Shown here: positions 24,027-32,228 of the stretch, one piece after another
Layout: every line of letters starts with the position of its first letter
How positions within the stretch are numbered: position 1 is the first letter of the stretch
Assembly (NCBI GenBank): GCA_946487795.1
Contig: CAMLUN010000010.1
Span: forward strand, 1 to 33,429
Direction of reading: 5' to 3'
Source of the DNA: an uncultured Lactobacillus sp.
Lineage (GTDB): Bacteria; Bacillota; Bacilli; Lactobacillales; Lactobacillaceae
DNA: 33,429 bases
Notes under the pieces: generated by a model
The model's database searches: none
What the model was told of the DNA's origin: nothing
The model's input: the letters and a program-made list of their open reading frames with translations, nothing else
Position numbers and translations under genes: made by a program

Positions 24027-25832
24027 ATGGCTCAGGTTGCTGTTATGTCCCCAGATGGATCAGTTAAGAAGATCGATCGGGATTCACAAGAAGGTTTAGA
24101 AGCATTACGTAAGCTTTCTGCATTAATGTTAAAGGCTGCACTAAAACAAGAATTTAAAGGTATCCGACTTGGTGAAGCTGTCGCTGACGAAGATGGTTTC
24201 CACGTTGATTCTGATAAAGATAATCAACAAGTTTCTGCTGACGAATTACCAGCTCTTGAAGACGTAATCAAGGGAATGGCAAAGAACGATGTTAAGGTAG
24301 AATTTGTTGAAGTACCTGTAGAGGAAGCACTTGCCGAAGTAAAAGATGATCGTTTCTCAACTGAATTGATCAATGAAAATGCTAAAGACGGCAAAGTAGC
24401 AATGTACCAACTTGGTGATGTCAAAGCTGTTGCAGATGATGACATTCTTTTATATGGTAACGTTGTTAAAAACTTACGCCTTCTTTCTGTTGCTGGTGCT
24501 TACTGGAAAGGTATGTCTTCAAATCCAATGCTTCAACGGATTTACGGAACTGTCTTCTACAAGAAGGACGCATTAGAAGAAGACTTAAAGAAACGTCAAG
24601 AAGCTAAGGAACGTGACCACCGTGTTATCGGTAACCAACTTGACCTCTTCTTTGTTGATCCTAAAGTTGGTGCCGGTTTACCATACTGGTTACCAAAAGG
24701 TGCTACTATTCGCCGGACCATCGAACGTTACATTATTGACCGGGAAGTTGCCGATGGTTACCAACACGTTTATACTCCAGTCCTGATGAATCTTGATGCA
24801 TACAAGACTTCTGGTCACTGGGAGCACTACCGCGATGATATGTTCCCACCAATGGACATGGGTGATGGCGAAATGCTTGAATTACGGCCAATGAACTGCC
24901 CAAGCCATATTCAAGTTTACAAGCACCATATTCGTTCATACCGTGATCTCCCATTACGAATTGCTGAGCTTGGTATGATGCACCGTTATGAAAAATCAGG
25001 TGCTCTTTCTGGTCTTCAACGGGTTCGTGAAATGACTTTGAACGATGGCCACACTTTCGTTACCCTTGACCAAATTCGTTCTGAATTCGCAAAGATTTTG
25101 AAGTTGATCATGAGCGTTTACGAAGACTTTGATATTACTGACTACAGCTTCCGTCTTTCTCTTCGTGACCCTAAGAACGTTAAGAAGTACTATGCTAATG
25201 ACGAAATGTGGGAAAAATCCCAATCAATGTTGAAATCAGCAATGGACGATCTTAACCTTGATTATTATGAAGCTGAAGGTGAAGCTGCCTTCTATGGTCC
25301 AAAACTTGATATTCAAACTAAGACTGCTCTTGGGAATGACGAAACAATGTCAACTATTCAACTTGACTTTATGCTTCCAGAACGATTCGGACTTTCCTAC
25401 GTTGGTCAAGACGGTAAAGAACATCAACCAGTTATGATTCACCGTGGTGTTGTTGGAACAATGGAACGGTTCATGGCTTACTTAACAGAAATTTACAAGG
25501 GTGCATTCCCAACTTGGTTAGCCCCAGAACAAGTCCACATTATCCCTGTTAACGAAGAAGCCCATGGTGAATACGCAGATAACCTCGCTAAGAAGATGAA
25601 GGCTGCTAACATTCGGGTTAATGTTGACCACCGAAATGAAAAGATGGGCTACAAGATTCGTGAAGCTCAAACACAAAAGGTTCCATACACTCTTGTTGTT
25701 GGAGACGATGAAAAGAATAACAATGGTGTATCTGTTCGTAAGTACGGTGAAAAGGAACAAAATGAAATGAGTCAAGAAGCATTTATGAATGAAATTCTTG
25801 AAGATATTGCTTCTTACTCCCGTGAAAAGTAA
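24027..25832 (+). CDS. thrS: Threonyl-tRNA synthetase with reduced N-terminus and degenerate editing site
   Basis: Class II synthetase charging tRNA(Thr). The start is ATG at 24027 with AAAGGAGAG, giving 601 residues, about 40 fewer than usual. The catalytic core looks intact: zinc ligands Cys291 (MNCPSH), His342 (NDGHTF) and His472 (MIHRGVV), motif 2 Arg320 (MHRYE), motif 3 GTMERF, and the C-terminal anticodon domain. The N-terminus differs. Only about 17 residues of the TGS domain remain before the editing domain. There, the HSSAH motif that holds the editing histidines reads KLSAL (29-33), and the CRGPH motif is absent (DDDILLYGN at about 138-145). The following LLSVAGAYW segment is conserved, so alignment is secure. 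Cis-editing of Ser-tRNA(Thr) is therefore not expected. Regulated by the Thr T-box upstream. Confidence 0.96.
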   Translation: MAQVAVMSPDGSVKKIDRDSQEGLEALRKLSALMLKAALKQEFKGIRLGEAVADEDGFHVDSDKDNQQVSADELPALEDVIKGMAKNDVKVEFVEVPVEEALAEVKDDRFSTELINENAKDGKVAMYQLGDVKAVADDDILLYGNVVKNLRLLSVAGAYWKGMSSNPMLQRIYGTVFYKKDALEEDLKKRQEAKERDHRVIGNQLDLFFVDPKVGAGLPYWLPKGATIRRTIERYIIDREVADGYQHVYTPVLMNLDAYKTSGHWEHYRDDMFPPMDMGDGEMLELRPMNCPSHIQVYKHHIRSYRDLPLRIAELGMMHRYEKSGALSGLQRVREMTLNDGHTFVTLDQIRSEFAKILKLIMSVYEDFDITDYSFRLSLRDPKNVKKYYANDEMWEKSQSMLKSAMDDLNLDYYEAEGEAAFYGPKLDIQTKTALGNDETMSTIQLDFMLPERFGLSYVGQDGKEHQPVMIHRGVVGTMERFMAYLTEIYKGAFPTWLAPEQVHIIPVNEEAHGEYADNLAKKMKAANIRVNVDHRNEKMGYKIREAQTQKVPYTLVVGDDEKNNNGVSVRKYGEKEQNEMSQEAFMNEILEDIASYSREK

Positions 25833-25843
25833 TTAAGACTAAA

Positions 25844-25880
25844 AATGGCTCTATCACAACTTTGTGAAAGCCATTTTTTT
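25844..25880 (+). terminator. Terminator of thrS
   Basis: AATGGCT (25844-25850) pairs with AGCCATT (25869-25875), with an inner CACAA/TTGTG pairing, then T's. Confidence 0.88.
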
Positions 25881-25983
25881 GTTTTAAATTTTATGAAAGT
25901 GAAATTTTTAGCATAACTTTAATCACCAAAAATAAACCGTTTTCGAAGTGTTCGTGAAGTTTTTGACAACCTAAAATTAGTAA

Positions 25984-26012
25984 TTGACACTATTACTCAA
26001 AGGCTTTATAGT
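25984..26012 (+). promoter_or_regulatory. Near-consensus promoter of the 44-aa protein gene
   Basis: TTGACA (25984-25989), exactly 17 bp, TATAGT (26007-26012). This is among the best promoter matches in the window and implies strong transcription with a leader of about 75 nt. Confidence 0.8.
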
Positions 26013-26094
26013 AATAAACGCTCGCTTCTGAGCCACTAAATATATTAATTAATTATTCTAAAAACAAAAACTATTTATTTTGGAGGTATAAGAT

Positions 26095-26229
26095 ATGTCT
26101 ACTATGAACGATTTATTTAAAGCAATGGGTAAAGCTACTGAAGAACATCATGCTAGCGGTCTTTTATTTGAAGCTAAAACTGATGCACCTGCTGGTATTG
26201 GTCAAGGTATCCTTAACGTTCGCAAGTAA
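26095..26229 (+). CDS. Small 44-residue protein, likely highly expressed
   Basis: Not a recognised family. The peptide (MSTMNDLFKAMGKATEEHHA, then a Gly/Ala-rich half ending LNVRK) has no signal peptide or membrane segment. The first half could form an amphipathic helix; the second is flexible (APAGIGQGI). The evidence that it is real is its setting: near-consensus promoter at 25984-26012, GGAGGT eight bases before ATG, codons typical of highly expressed lactobacillar genes, and a strong terminator right after the stop. It stands alone. It may be a small regulatory or stress-related protein; a leaderless bacteriocin is possible but there is no immunity or export gene next to it. Confidence 0.75.
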   Translation: MSTMNDLFKAMGKATEEHHASGLLFEAKTDAPAGIGQGILNVRK

Positions 26230-26233
26230 TTTT

Positions 26234-26274
26234 AAAAGGTCATGATTAGGGATTTCCCGATCATGACCTTTTTT
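26234..26274. terminator. Bidirectional terminator
   Basis: AAAAGGTCATGAT (26234-26246) pairs with ATCATGACCTTTT (26260-26272). It ends the 44-aa gene and the convergent transporter gene, whose stop codon overlaps its edge. Confidence 0.9.
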
Positions 26275-27517
26275 ATTTATCCTTAATAGCCAAAGCAAAT
26301 ATAAACATAACTAACCCCAGAGCAAACAGAACACTTAATGAAGCTGCGCCGACCGTCGATTTACCAGTCCATTGAGTAACGATTCCAACAATAAAGGGGC
26401 CAAGAATGGCGGAAAACTTCCCAAGGATATTATAGAAACCAAAAAATTCGCTACTGGCATTTTTAGGAACAAGGCGGCCGAAGTATGATCTACTAAGTAC
26501 TTGAAGTCCGCCTTGGCTTGTCCCAACTAAAATAGCTAAAATCCAAAAATCAGTCAAAGTTTCTAACCATAAAGCATAAAGACAAATAAAGAAATAAACG
26601 ATAATGCCCAGCATAATAATTCGTCTCGTAGAAAATCTATTAGCAAGCCAACCATATAAAATTGAAAATGGAACAGCAATTAACTGAACTACTAACAGAA
26701 CGACCATCAGCATCGTTGTTTGAATTCCTAAGTCTTTACCAATAACCGTTGCCATCGTAAAGATTGCATCGACACCGTCAATATAGAAGAAGTAAGCAAC
26801 TAAAAACCATGTCAACTGCTTATATTGATTAATATGATGCATAGTTCTTCTCAGACGACGCAAACTATCGACAAAAGGATTTGCGACACTGCTGACGCTA
26901 TAACGTTGATGACCATTTTTTAATAACGGCCACGCAAAAATAATCCACCAAACTGCAGCCAGAATAAAACTAAATCGGGCTACTCCATAACTGCTTAAGA
27001 GACTGCTAAAGCCCTTACTTAGTTCTGCTACTAAAAAGATAATAAAGACGACTACTCCTCCTAAATATCCCATTCCATAGCCAGTCGATGAAACACGATC
27101 CATTTGCCTATTATCGGCCACATCTGTTAAAAAACTGTCATAAAATAGATTTCCTCCTGAGTAACCAATAATTGACCCAATATAAACGATTAAAAGTAGT
27201 TGCCAGTATTTAGTTGGAACAAGGGCAAGCCCGATTGTCAGTATAATTTCCAACCAGGTAAAAAGATTTAGCCAGCGCTTCTTTGCATACGGGTAATCAG
27301 CCAATGCCCCTAATAAAGGCGCTAATAATGAAATAACAAGCGTACCAAAACTATTAGCATACCCCCACAGTGCTGTCGAGTTTGCTGCACTAACACCGGC
27401 ATGATCAGTTACTGCTTTGAAATAGACTGGTAAAACAGCGGTCACAACTAAAATTCCATAACCAGAATTTGCCCAATCATAAAAAATCCGTTGCCATTGT
27501 TGTCTCGTAAACTTCAC
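26273..27517 (-). CDS. UMF1-type MFS transporter (Atg22-like)
   Basis: A 414-residue polytopic protein with about 12 helices. The start FYDWANSGYG is the hallmark of the UMF1/Atg22-like MFS group, and LLGALADYPYAKKRW after TM2 matches its version of the MFS signature; QGGLQVLSRSYFGRL lies near the expected second-half loop. Atg22 in yeast exports vacuolar amino acids; bacterial substrates are not established. The start is GTG at 27517 with GAGGTGA six to seven bases upstream. It follows the broken phosphodiesterase gene after nine bases, so it was probably the second gene of that operon. Confidence 0.88.
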   Translation of the reverse strand: MKFTRQQWQRIFYDWANSGYGILVVTAVLPVYFKAVTDHAGVSAANSTALWGYANSFGTLVISLLAPLLGALADYPYAKKRWLNLFTWLEIILTIGLALVPTKYWQLLLIVYIGSIIGYSGGNLFYDSFLTDVADNRQMDRVSSTGYGMGYLGGVVVFIIFLVAELSKGFSSLLSSYGVARFSFILAAVWWIIFAWPLLKNGHQRYSVSSVANPFVDSLRRLRRTMHHINQYKQLTWFLVAYFFYIDGVDAIFTMATVIGKDLGIQTTMLMVVLLVVQLIAVPFSILYGWLANRFSTRRIIMLGIIVYFFICLYALWLETLTDFWILAILVGTSQGGLQVLSRSYFGRLVPKNASSEFFGFYNILGKFSAILGPFIVGIVTQWTGKSTVGAASLSVLFALGLVMFIFALAIKDK

Positions 27518-27526
27518 AACGTCACC

Positions 27527-28809
27527 TCAGTCTTTAAAGATTGCATCAATTGCTTGTCCGGCAGTTGAAGTCGGATAATGTAATCCTAATAATTTAGCAA
27601 ATGTCGGTCCTTCGTCAACCAAGCGAGCATGTTCAACAGTCGCACCACTTTTGATTCGGAGACCAGCAAAAATAGCGGTAGTGAAGTAATTTGCTTGTGT
27701 TGGCCCGTAACCATGAACGCCATGATAGCGATCGTGAGTTCCAATTGATTCTGGATCAACTTTTTCGACAATCGCTGGTCTGTTTACCTCATCGGTGAAA
27801 TAGTATCCTGGTTTGGCTTCGACGAGGAATGTGCACTTAGGATCTGCCTCCCGTTTGATCGCCTCTGCGTTATCATGGATTCGCTCAACCCCTTCAACAC
27901 CAGCAATCATTTGCTTAATTTTTCCTCGATCCACGGCACCACGAGTGTAAATATAAGTTTCTCCATCGCAAGTTTTAGCAGTGACTTGCCAGTTATTTCG
28001 ATAAGTGCTTTTCTTTCCAAGAGGGTGAAGAAGTCCTTGTTGCGCAAATAACATATTTAAATGAATCATCTTATCAACATTAATTTGATAGTGATCTCCT
28101 AAAATCACAAAGTCTGTTTGCCCGTAAGTACCGGTATCTTTTGTCGCTTGAATTATCTTAGCTACACGTTTATCTAGACGGTGTAATGCTTCTTTGGCTT
28201 GTGGTGATCAAACCCCATAACGGTGACGCATACTATCCATATCAACTAAGTGAATCAATGTTAAGTCCGGCTTTTTATTTTTTATTGTATCAACCGCACA
28301 GGCTGTTACAAAATCGTCAAGCCACGGCTGCTTAATCCCGTGACGTAATTTACCGTATTTTTTATTCATTCCATATAGAAATAACGGACTACTTGCCTTT
28401 AACGAAACCAGTACTTGATTTGTCCAAATTCGATTAGGAAAGATTTCTGCAAGGTTATAATCAATCTTACTGCCAGCAGTCACAGGCCACAAAAATGCAG
28501 CAGTTGTTAAGCCCTTTTCTTTTGCAACATCATAGAGGGGCATCAATTGAATATCTTTTCGATACCAGAACCAGTCAGGCGATTGCCGGCGCGGCTGCAA
28601 TTTAGTATTGTTAATAATTCCATGTACGACCGGATACTGACCAGTAATAATCGAAGTATGGTATGGGATGGATAAGTTAACGTTGGAAAGATTCCCTCAA
28701 CTTTTTTCACCCATGTTCCTTTTTCTATTAAATCTGCTAATGTTGGTGTTAATTGACGTAATTCGTTTAGGTCACGAAAACCTAATGAATCTAGCGAAAT
28801 AACAATCAT
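27527..28809 (-). pseudogene. Broken phosphodiesterase / nucleotide pyrophosphatase gene (alkaline phosphatase superfamily)
   Basis: One gene in three pieces on the minus strand. 28809 to about 28660 encodes the N-terminus (MIVISLDSLGF, nucleophile region FPTLTYPSHT). A 5-bp tandem duplication (GTATG twice, 28656-28665 on the plus strand) then shifts the frame. Removing it restores PSHTSIITGQYPVVHG in frame with the next piece (HLVDMDSMRHRYG). A TGA stop at 28208-28210 breaks the gene again; the last piece continues in the same frame (ILGDHYQ, DRYHGVHGYG). Without both lesions the protein would be about 425 residues. The metal-binding Asp and His residues of the family (LDS, DMDS..H, GDH, HGVHG) are otherwise still there, so loss is recent. 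The family hydrolyses nucleotide or phosphodiester bonds; exact substrate unknown. Confidence 0.9.
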
Positions 28810-29001
28810 CTTATGCTATTTCATCAGTTCATCTGCTTTCTTTTCAAACTCATTAGCTATTTTAAAATAAATCATTGTTAATAACTAGTTTTGAAAGAAA
28901 TTATCAAAAATCATTCTCATCGTAAGCATTAAAATTTGTATGATAAAAAAGTTAACCCACATTAGTAAGCCAGCGATTTTCAATAAGTTTTAAAGTGAAA
29001 T

Positions 29002-29030
29002 TTGATTCACAGTAATTTTTAATGTAAAAT
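29002..29030 (+). promoter_or_regulatory. Promoter of the amino-acid permease gene
   Basis: TTGATT (29002-29007), 17 bp, TAAAAT (29025-29030) with an extended TG. About 41 bp before the start codon. Confidence 0.65.
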
Positions 29031-29071
29031 TAAGTTTCAGTTTTCAGTATTTTATGAAAGGAATCATAATC

Positions 29072-30448
29072 ATGCAAAATCAGTTACCCAAGGGAAAAGA
29101 GCACGAGAAAACTCTCGGCCTCTTCGACCTTTCTATTCTAGGTATTGGCGCAATCATCGGAACTGGAATTTTAGTTTTAACTGGAATTGTCGCCGCGGAA
29201 GATTCAGGTCCAGCAATTGTTTTCTCTTTTCTGATTGCTGCTCTTGCTAGTGGTTTAATTGGTCTCTGTTATTCAGAATTAACCACTAGTTTACCCAATT
29301 CAGGAAGTGCCTTTTATTATGCGTGGGTTTCAATTGGTAAATTTATGGCGTTCCTTGCTGGATGGACGCTGATTGGGGTCTACGTTACTACAACCGCTAC
29401 GGTAGCCAATGGTTGGACTGGGTACGTACAATCGTTCCTAGAAGTCCTCGGAGTTAATTTACCACATAAATTACTGGTTACGCCTGCAGCTGGTGGTTAT
29501 GTAAACCTCCCTGCTGTCTTGATGATCCTTTTTATGACGATTATTTTGACACGTGGAACTAGTGAAAGTAAACTTGTTAACAACTTCTTGGTTGGTGTCA
29601 AAATCTTTATTATTGTTCTATTTATCGTTGTTAGTGCTCAACATATCAATCTCGCTAACTGGCACCCATTTTTACCATATGGATACAAGGGAATTTTCAC
29701 AGGAGCATCTGCTGTCTTCTTCTCTTTCTTAGGATTTGATGCATTAGCTACTTCTGCTGAAGATGCTAAAGATGTTGATAAAAATATTCCCCGGGCAATA
29801 ATTTTATGTTTAGTTATTTCAACTGCTCTTTATATTTTAGTTAGTCTTGTTATGACGGGAGTTCTAAGTTATAAAGATTTGAATGTCTCTGAAGCTATGT
29901 CGTATGTTCTTTTAGCTAAGGGTCATAAATACGTGGCTGAAATTGTTTCACTTGGCGCTGTTTTAGGAATTATGGCTGTCGTCTTTGCATTCATCTATGC
30001 TGGCTCAAATATCATGAAGTCAATGAGCCGAAGTGCCTTTCTTCCTCAAGGCCTCGCTAAAGTCAACGGCAAAACTCAAAGTCCTAATCGTGCTATTTGG
30101 CTAGTCGGACTTCTTTCAGCTGTCCTAGCTGGAGAATTCGATCTCCATTATCTTGCATTAATTGCCAATATTGGATCATTGGTTGTCTTTGCTTTAATTT
30201 CGCTCATCGTAATTATCTTACGGTACCGTTATCCAGAATTAAAGCGACCATTTAAGGTACCTTTTGGCAACGTTATTCCTGTGCTATCAGTATTGATCTG
30301 TATTGTTTTATTAGTAAGCATCTCACTTAATGCTTGGTTAACATACTTATTGTGGCTAGTAGTCGGATTAGGAGTTTACTTCTGCTATTCCCTTCGTCAT
30401 GCCAACGAATTTAATTTCCAAGATGAAAGTGATATCCCAGGTAATTAA
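29072..30448 (+). CDS. APC-family amino-acid permease
   Basis: A 458-residue cationic/general amino-acid permease of the APC superfamily with about 12 helices. The first helix shows the unwound substrate loop IGAIIGTGILVL; FFSFLGFDALATSAEDAKD is the conserved helix 6 region with the following loop, as in YfnA-like transporters. It imports amino acids with protons or exchanges them; the substrate cannot be fixed. The start is ATG at 29072 behind AAAGGAATC; an ATG at 29054 would overlap that site. It is a single-gene unit with its own promoter and terminator, next to genes controlled by amino-acid-sensing T-boxes. Confidence 0.9.
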   Translation: MQNQLPKGKEHEKTLGLFDLSILGIGAIIGTGILVLTGIVAAEDSGPAIVFSFLIAALASGLIGLCYSELTTSLPNSGSAFYYAWVSIGKFMAFLAGWTLIGVYVTTTATVANGWTGYVQSFLEVLGVNLPHKLLVTPAAGGYVNLPAVLMILFMTIILTRGTSESKLVNNFLVGVKIFIIVLFIVVSAQHINLANWHPFLPYGYKGIFTGASAVFFSFLGFDALATSAEDAKDVDKNIPRAIILCLVISTALYILVSLVMTGVLSYKDLNVSEAMSYVLLAKGHKYVAEIVSLGAVLGIMAVVFAFIYAGSNIMKSMSRSAFLPQGLAKVNGKTQSPNRAIWLVGLLSAVLAGEFDLHYLALIANIGSLVVFALISLIVIILRYRYPELKRPFKVPFGNVIPVLSVLICIVLLVSISLNAWLTYLLWLVVGLGVYFCYSLRHANEFNFQDESDIPGN

Positions 30449-30467
30449 AATTTAGTTCTAAATTATG

Positions 30468-30509
30468 ATAGACCTCTACATTGATCCAGAATGTTAGAGG
30501 TCTATTTTA
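30468..30509 (+). terminator. Terminator of the permease gene
   Basis: ATAGACCTCTA (30468-30478) pairs with TAGAGGTCTAT (30495-30505), then T-rich sequence. Confidence 0.85.
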
Positions 30510-30512
30510 ATA

Positions 30513-31469
30513 TTATTTAGCACTTCGATTTTGACGAGTTGTTTCCGCTAAGTGGACTAAATTAGTAACAAAATTATGAGTTTTGGCTTCATAATTATAT
30601 TGGCGACCCAGCTTAACAAAGTAACCATTGATATAATCAACTTCCACTGGACGATTATGACTCATATCTTGGTACATTGAAGGATAATGATGCGGACAGC
30701 CAACTTTAGAGACATAATTTACACTTTCTAGCTCTTCTGCTCGCGTATTAACTAATTGTACCCCTGCACGTTCACAGACATCATATGCTTCATCGATTAA
30801 TTGCCGAGATAGTTCATCAGCCTTATCAAACGCCGCATATTCACCCATTGTAATTTCAAACATAGTACAAAGGGTATTAACGACTGAATTAAAGACCACT
30901 TTTGCCATCAACGTTCCCATAAAATCATCTTTAAGGGATGGATTAAAGTTTGCTTTTTTAAGTTCTGCCATTAACGCTTGTGTCTTCTCATCAGGCTTTT
31001 CAGTATAATTAGCCCAATTAGTCGTTCCCATCCCTCGTTCTCCAACAAATTCCACTTCGCCAGGTTTGGTTAAAATAGTTGCTACTAAGGCAGTTCCAGC
31101 AACTACTTTTTCTTTTGGGAAATACTTCAATAATTTTTCAACATGTCCCATTCCATTCATCGCTGTCATCGCATATTGATCCTTCAAGAAATGTTCACAA
31201 CGTTTTAACATATCATCTAACTGCATTTGTTTTAATTCAAAGAAAACAAAATCAGCATCTGTAGCATTGTATTCTTCAGGTGTATAAACATTAACGGGAA
31301 CAAGGTGTCTATTTTTATGCTCGCGAGTTACATAAACGCCTCCTTGTTCTTTCATCTTATTGTAATGTGGTAACCATCCTTCAACAAAATCAACTTCATT
31401 ACCTGCTTCTTGTAATAAAACACCAAACCGTAATCCCATTGCACCTGCACCAACGACTGTAAATTTCAT
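30513..31469 (-). CDS. Ketopantoate reductase family protein (PanE-like 2-oxoacid reductase)
   Basis: A 318-residue NAD(P)H-dependent reductase. N-terminal Rossmann motif GAGAMG (7-12), catalytic Lys in the LMAKVVFNSVVN helix, and the C-terminal segment SMYQDMSHNRPVEVDYINGYFV, all typical of the ApbA/PanE family. Family members reduce ketopantoate (coenzyme A pathway), but lactococcal PanE is known to act as a D-2-hydroxyisocaproate dehydrogenase on branched-chain 2-oxoacids. Here no pan genes are nearby, and the gene sits behind a T-box whose likely specifier is a leucine codon, so the second role fits better. The ATG has AAAGGAGAG. It is monocistronic and divergent from the MetE-like gene. 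Confidence 0.85.
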   Translation of the reverse strand: MKFTVVGAGAMGLRFGVLLQEAGNEVDFVEGWLPHYNKMKEQGGVYVTREHKNRHLVPVNVYTPEEYNATDADFVFFELKQMQLDDMLKRCEHFLKDQYAMTAMNGMGHVEKLLKYFPKEKVVAGTALVATILTKPGEVEFVGERGMGTTNWANYTEKPDEKTQALMAELKKANFNPSLKDDFMGTLMAKVVFNSVVNTLCTMFEITMGEYAAFDKADELSRQLIDEAYDVCERAGVQLVNTRAEELESVNYVSKVGCPHHYPSMYQDMSHNRPVEVDYINGYFVKLGRQYNYEAKTHNFVTNLVHLAETTRQNRSAK

Positions 31470-31494
31470 AATTATCTCTCCTTTTTATGACTAT

Positions 31495-31778
31495 AAAAAA
31501 GCGTCCTTAGATTAAACAACTTAACCTAAGGACGCTTTTTGCGTGGTACCACCTTAATTTGCCAACAATTCACATTATTAGCCTCAAATGTTCAATGCTT
31601 CCATTAAACACGTCAGCTATAATGGGCTGATCCCACCATTAATTACTAATTTCATCATGGCACTCAAAGTGATTTTCATTATAAGCAGGTTATCCTTTTT
31701 CATCAACCAAGGACTCTCTGCTAATCCACTCATAATTACTCTTCTTTTCAACGTGTTTTCATAATCACATTTTAATTT
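31495..31778 (-). promoter_or_regulatory. T-box riboswitch upstream of the PanE-like gene, probably leucine type
   Basis: T-box on the minus strand at about 31542-31556 (AAGGTGGTACCACG). Antiterminator: TTAAGG with CCTTAG and ACGC with GCGT around TGGTACC. Terminator: GCGTCCTTAG (31501-31510, plus strand) pairs with 31526-31535, with T's following on the minus strand. Stem I shows AGAGAG, upper stem TCCTT/AAGGA around GGTTGATG, then TAAC followed by CTG at 31686-31688. By analogy with the usual AAC-codon layout CTG (Leu) is the specifier. The bulge base U pairs with A73, as in tRNA(Leu). Confidence 0.85.
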
Positions 31779-31784
31779 TTATCT

Positions 31785-31813
31785 AATTTAATACTTTGGG
31801 TTGTAAATGTCAA
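31785..31813 (-). promoter_or_regulatory. Promoter of the PanE-like gene and its leader
   Basis: Minus strand TTGACA (31808-31813), 17 bp, TAAATT (31785-31790). Confidence 0.7.
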
Positions 31814-31837
31814 GATTTATTTTTGTTATAAATTATC

Positions 31838-31866
31838 TTGACATCCCTATTTCATCCGCGTATTAT
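31838..31866 (+). promoter_or_regulatory. Promoter of the MetE-like gene and its leader
   Basis: TTGACA (31838-31843), 17 bp, TATTAT (31861-31866). The two divergent -35 boxes are only 24 bp apart, so the promoters may share control or compete. Confidence 0.75.
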
Positions 31867-31873
31867 AATGACA

Positions 31874-32180
31874 ACTAAATGAGAGAAAGCTTAGAAAAGA
31901 TGAGTAATCTTAGAATCTTATTACAGAGAATCACGGTTGATGAGAGGTGACATAAGAGACTGAGACGAAGATGGTCTTGGAGCTTCACGAATTACGAGTA
32001 TTTTATATAAGTAGTTCACGATTGACGACCGATAAAACGTCCGGGTATAGCTTCCATTAGTGTACCTATTGAGGATAGTATTGTGAGATACTATCAAATT
32101 AGGGTGGTAACACGTTAATTAACTATTGATTAATCAACGTCCCTAGGAAAAGTAGAAATATTTTTCCTAGGGGCTTTTTT
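31874..32180 (+). promoter_or_regulatory. T-box riboswitch upstream of the MetE-like gene
   Basis: T-box at 32099-32114 (TTAGGGTGGTAACACG). Antiterminator: TAGGG with CCCTA, and ACGTT..ATTAA with TTAAT..AACGT, around TGGTAAC. Terminator: 32141-32151 pairs with 32162-32172, then six T's. The bulge base U matches A73, as in tRNA(Met). Stem I has AGAGAA, TCAC/GTGA and GGTTGATG. The triplet after GAC is ATA (31952-31954), where ATG would be expected; an ATG occurs at 31971. The amino acid is inferred from the gene. Confidence 0.88.
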
Positions 32181-32228
32181 ATTGCTTCAATTCTTGAACC
32201 CATCACGAATAGAAAGGATCGATTTACT

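Noticed and set aside
24224..25775. Several long minus-strand frames across thrS
   Set aside because: They are shadows caused by codon bias in a highly expressed gene, with no ribosome binding sites.
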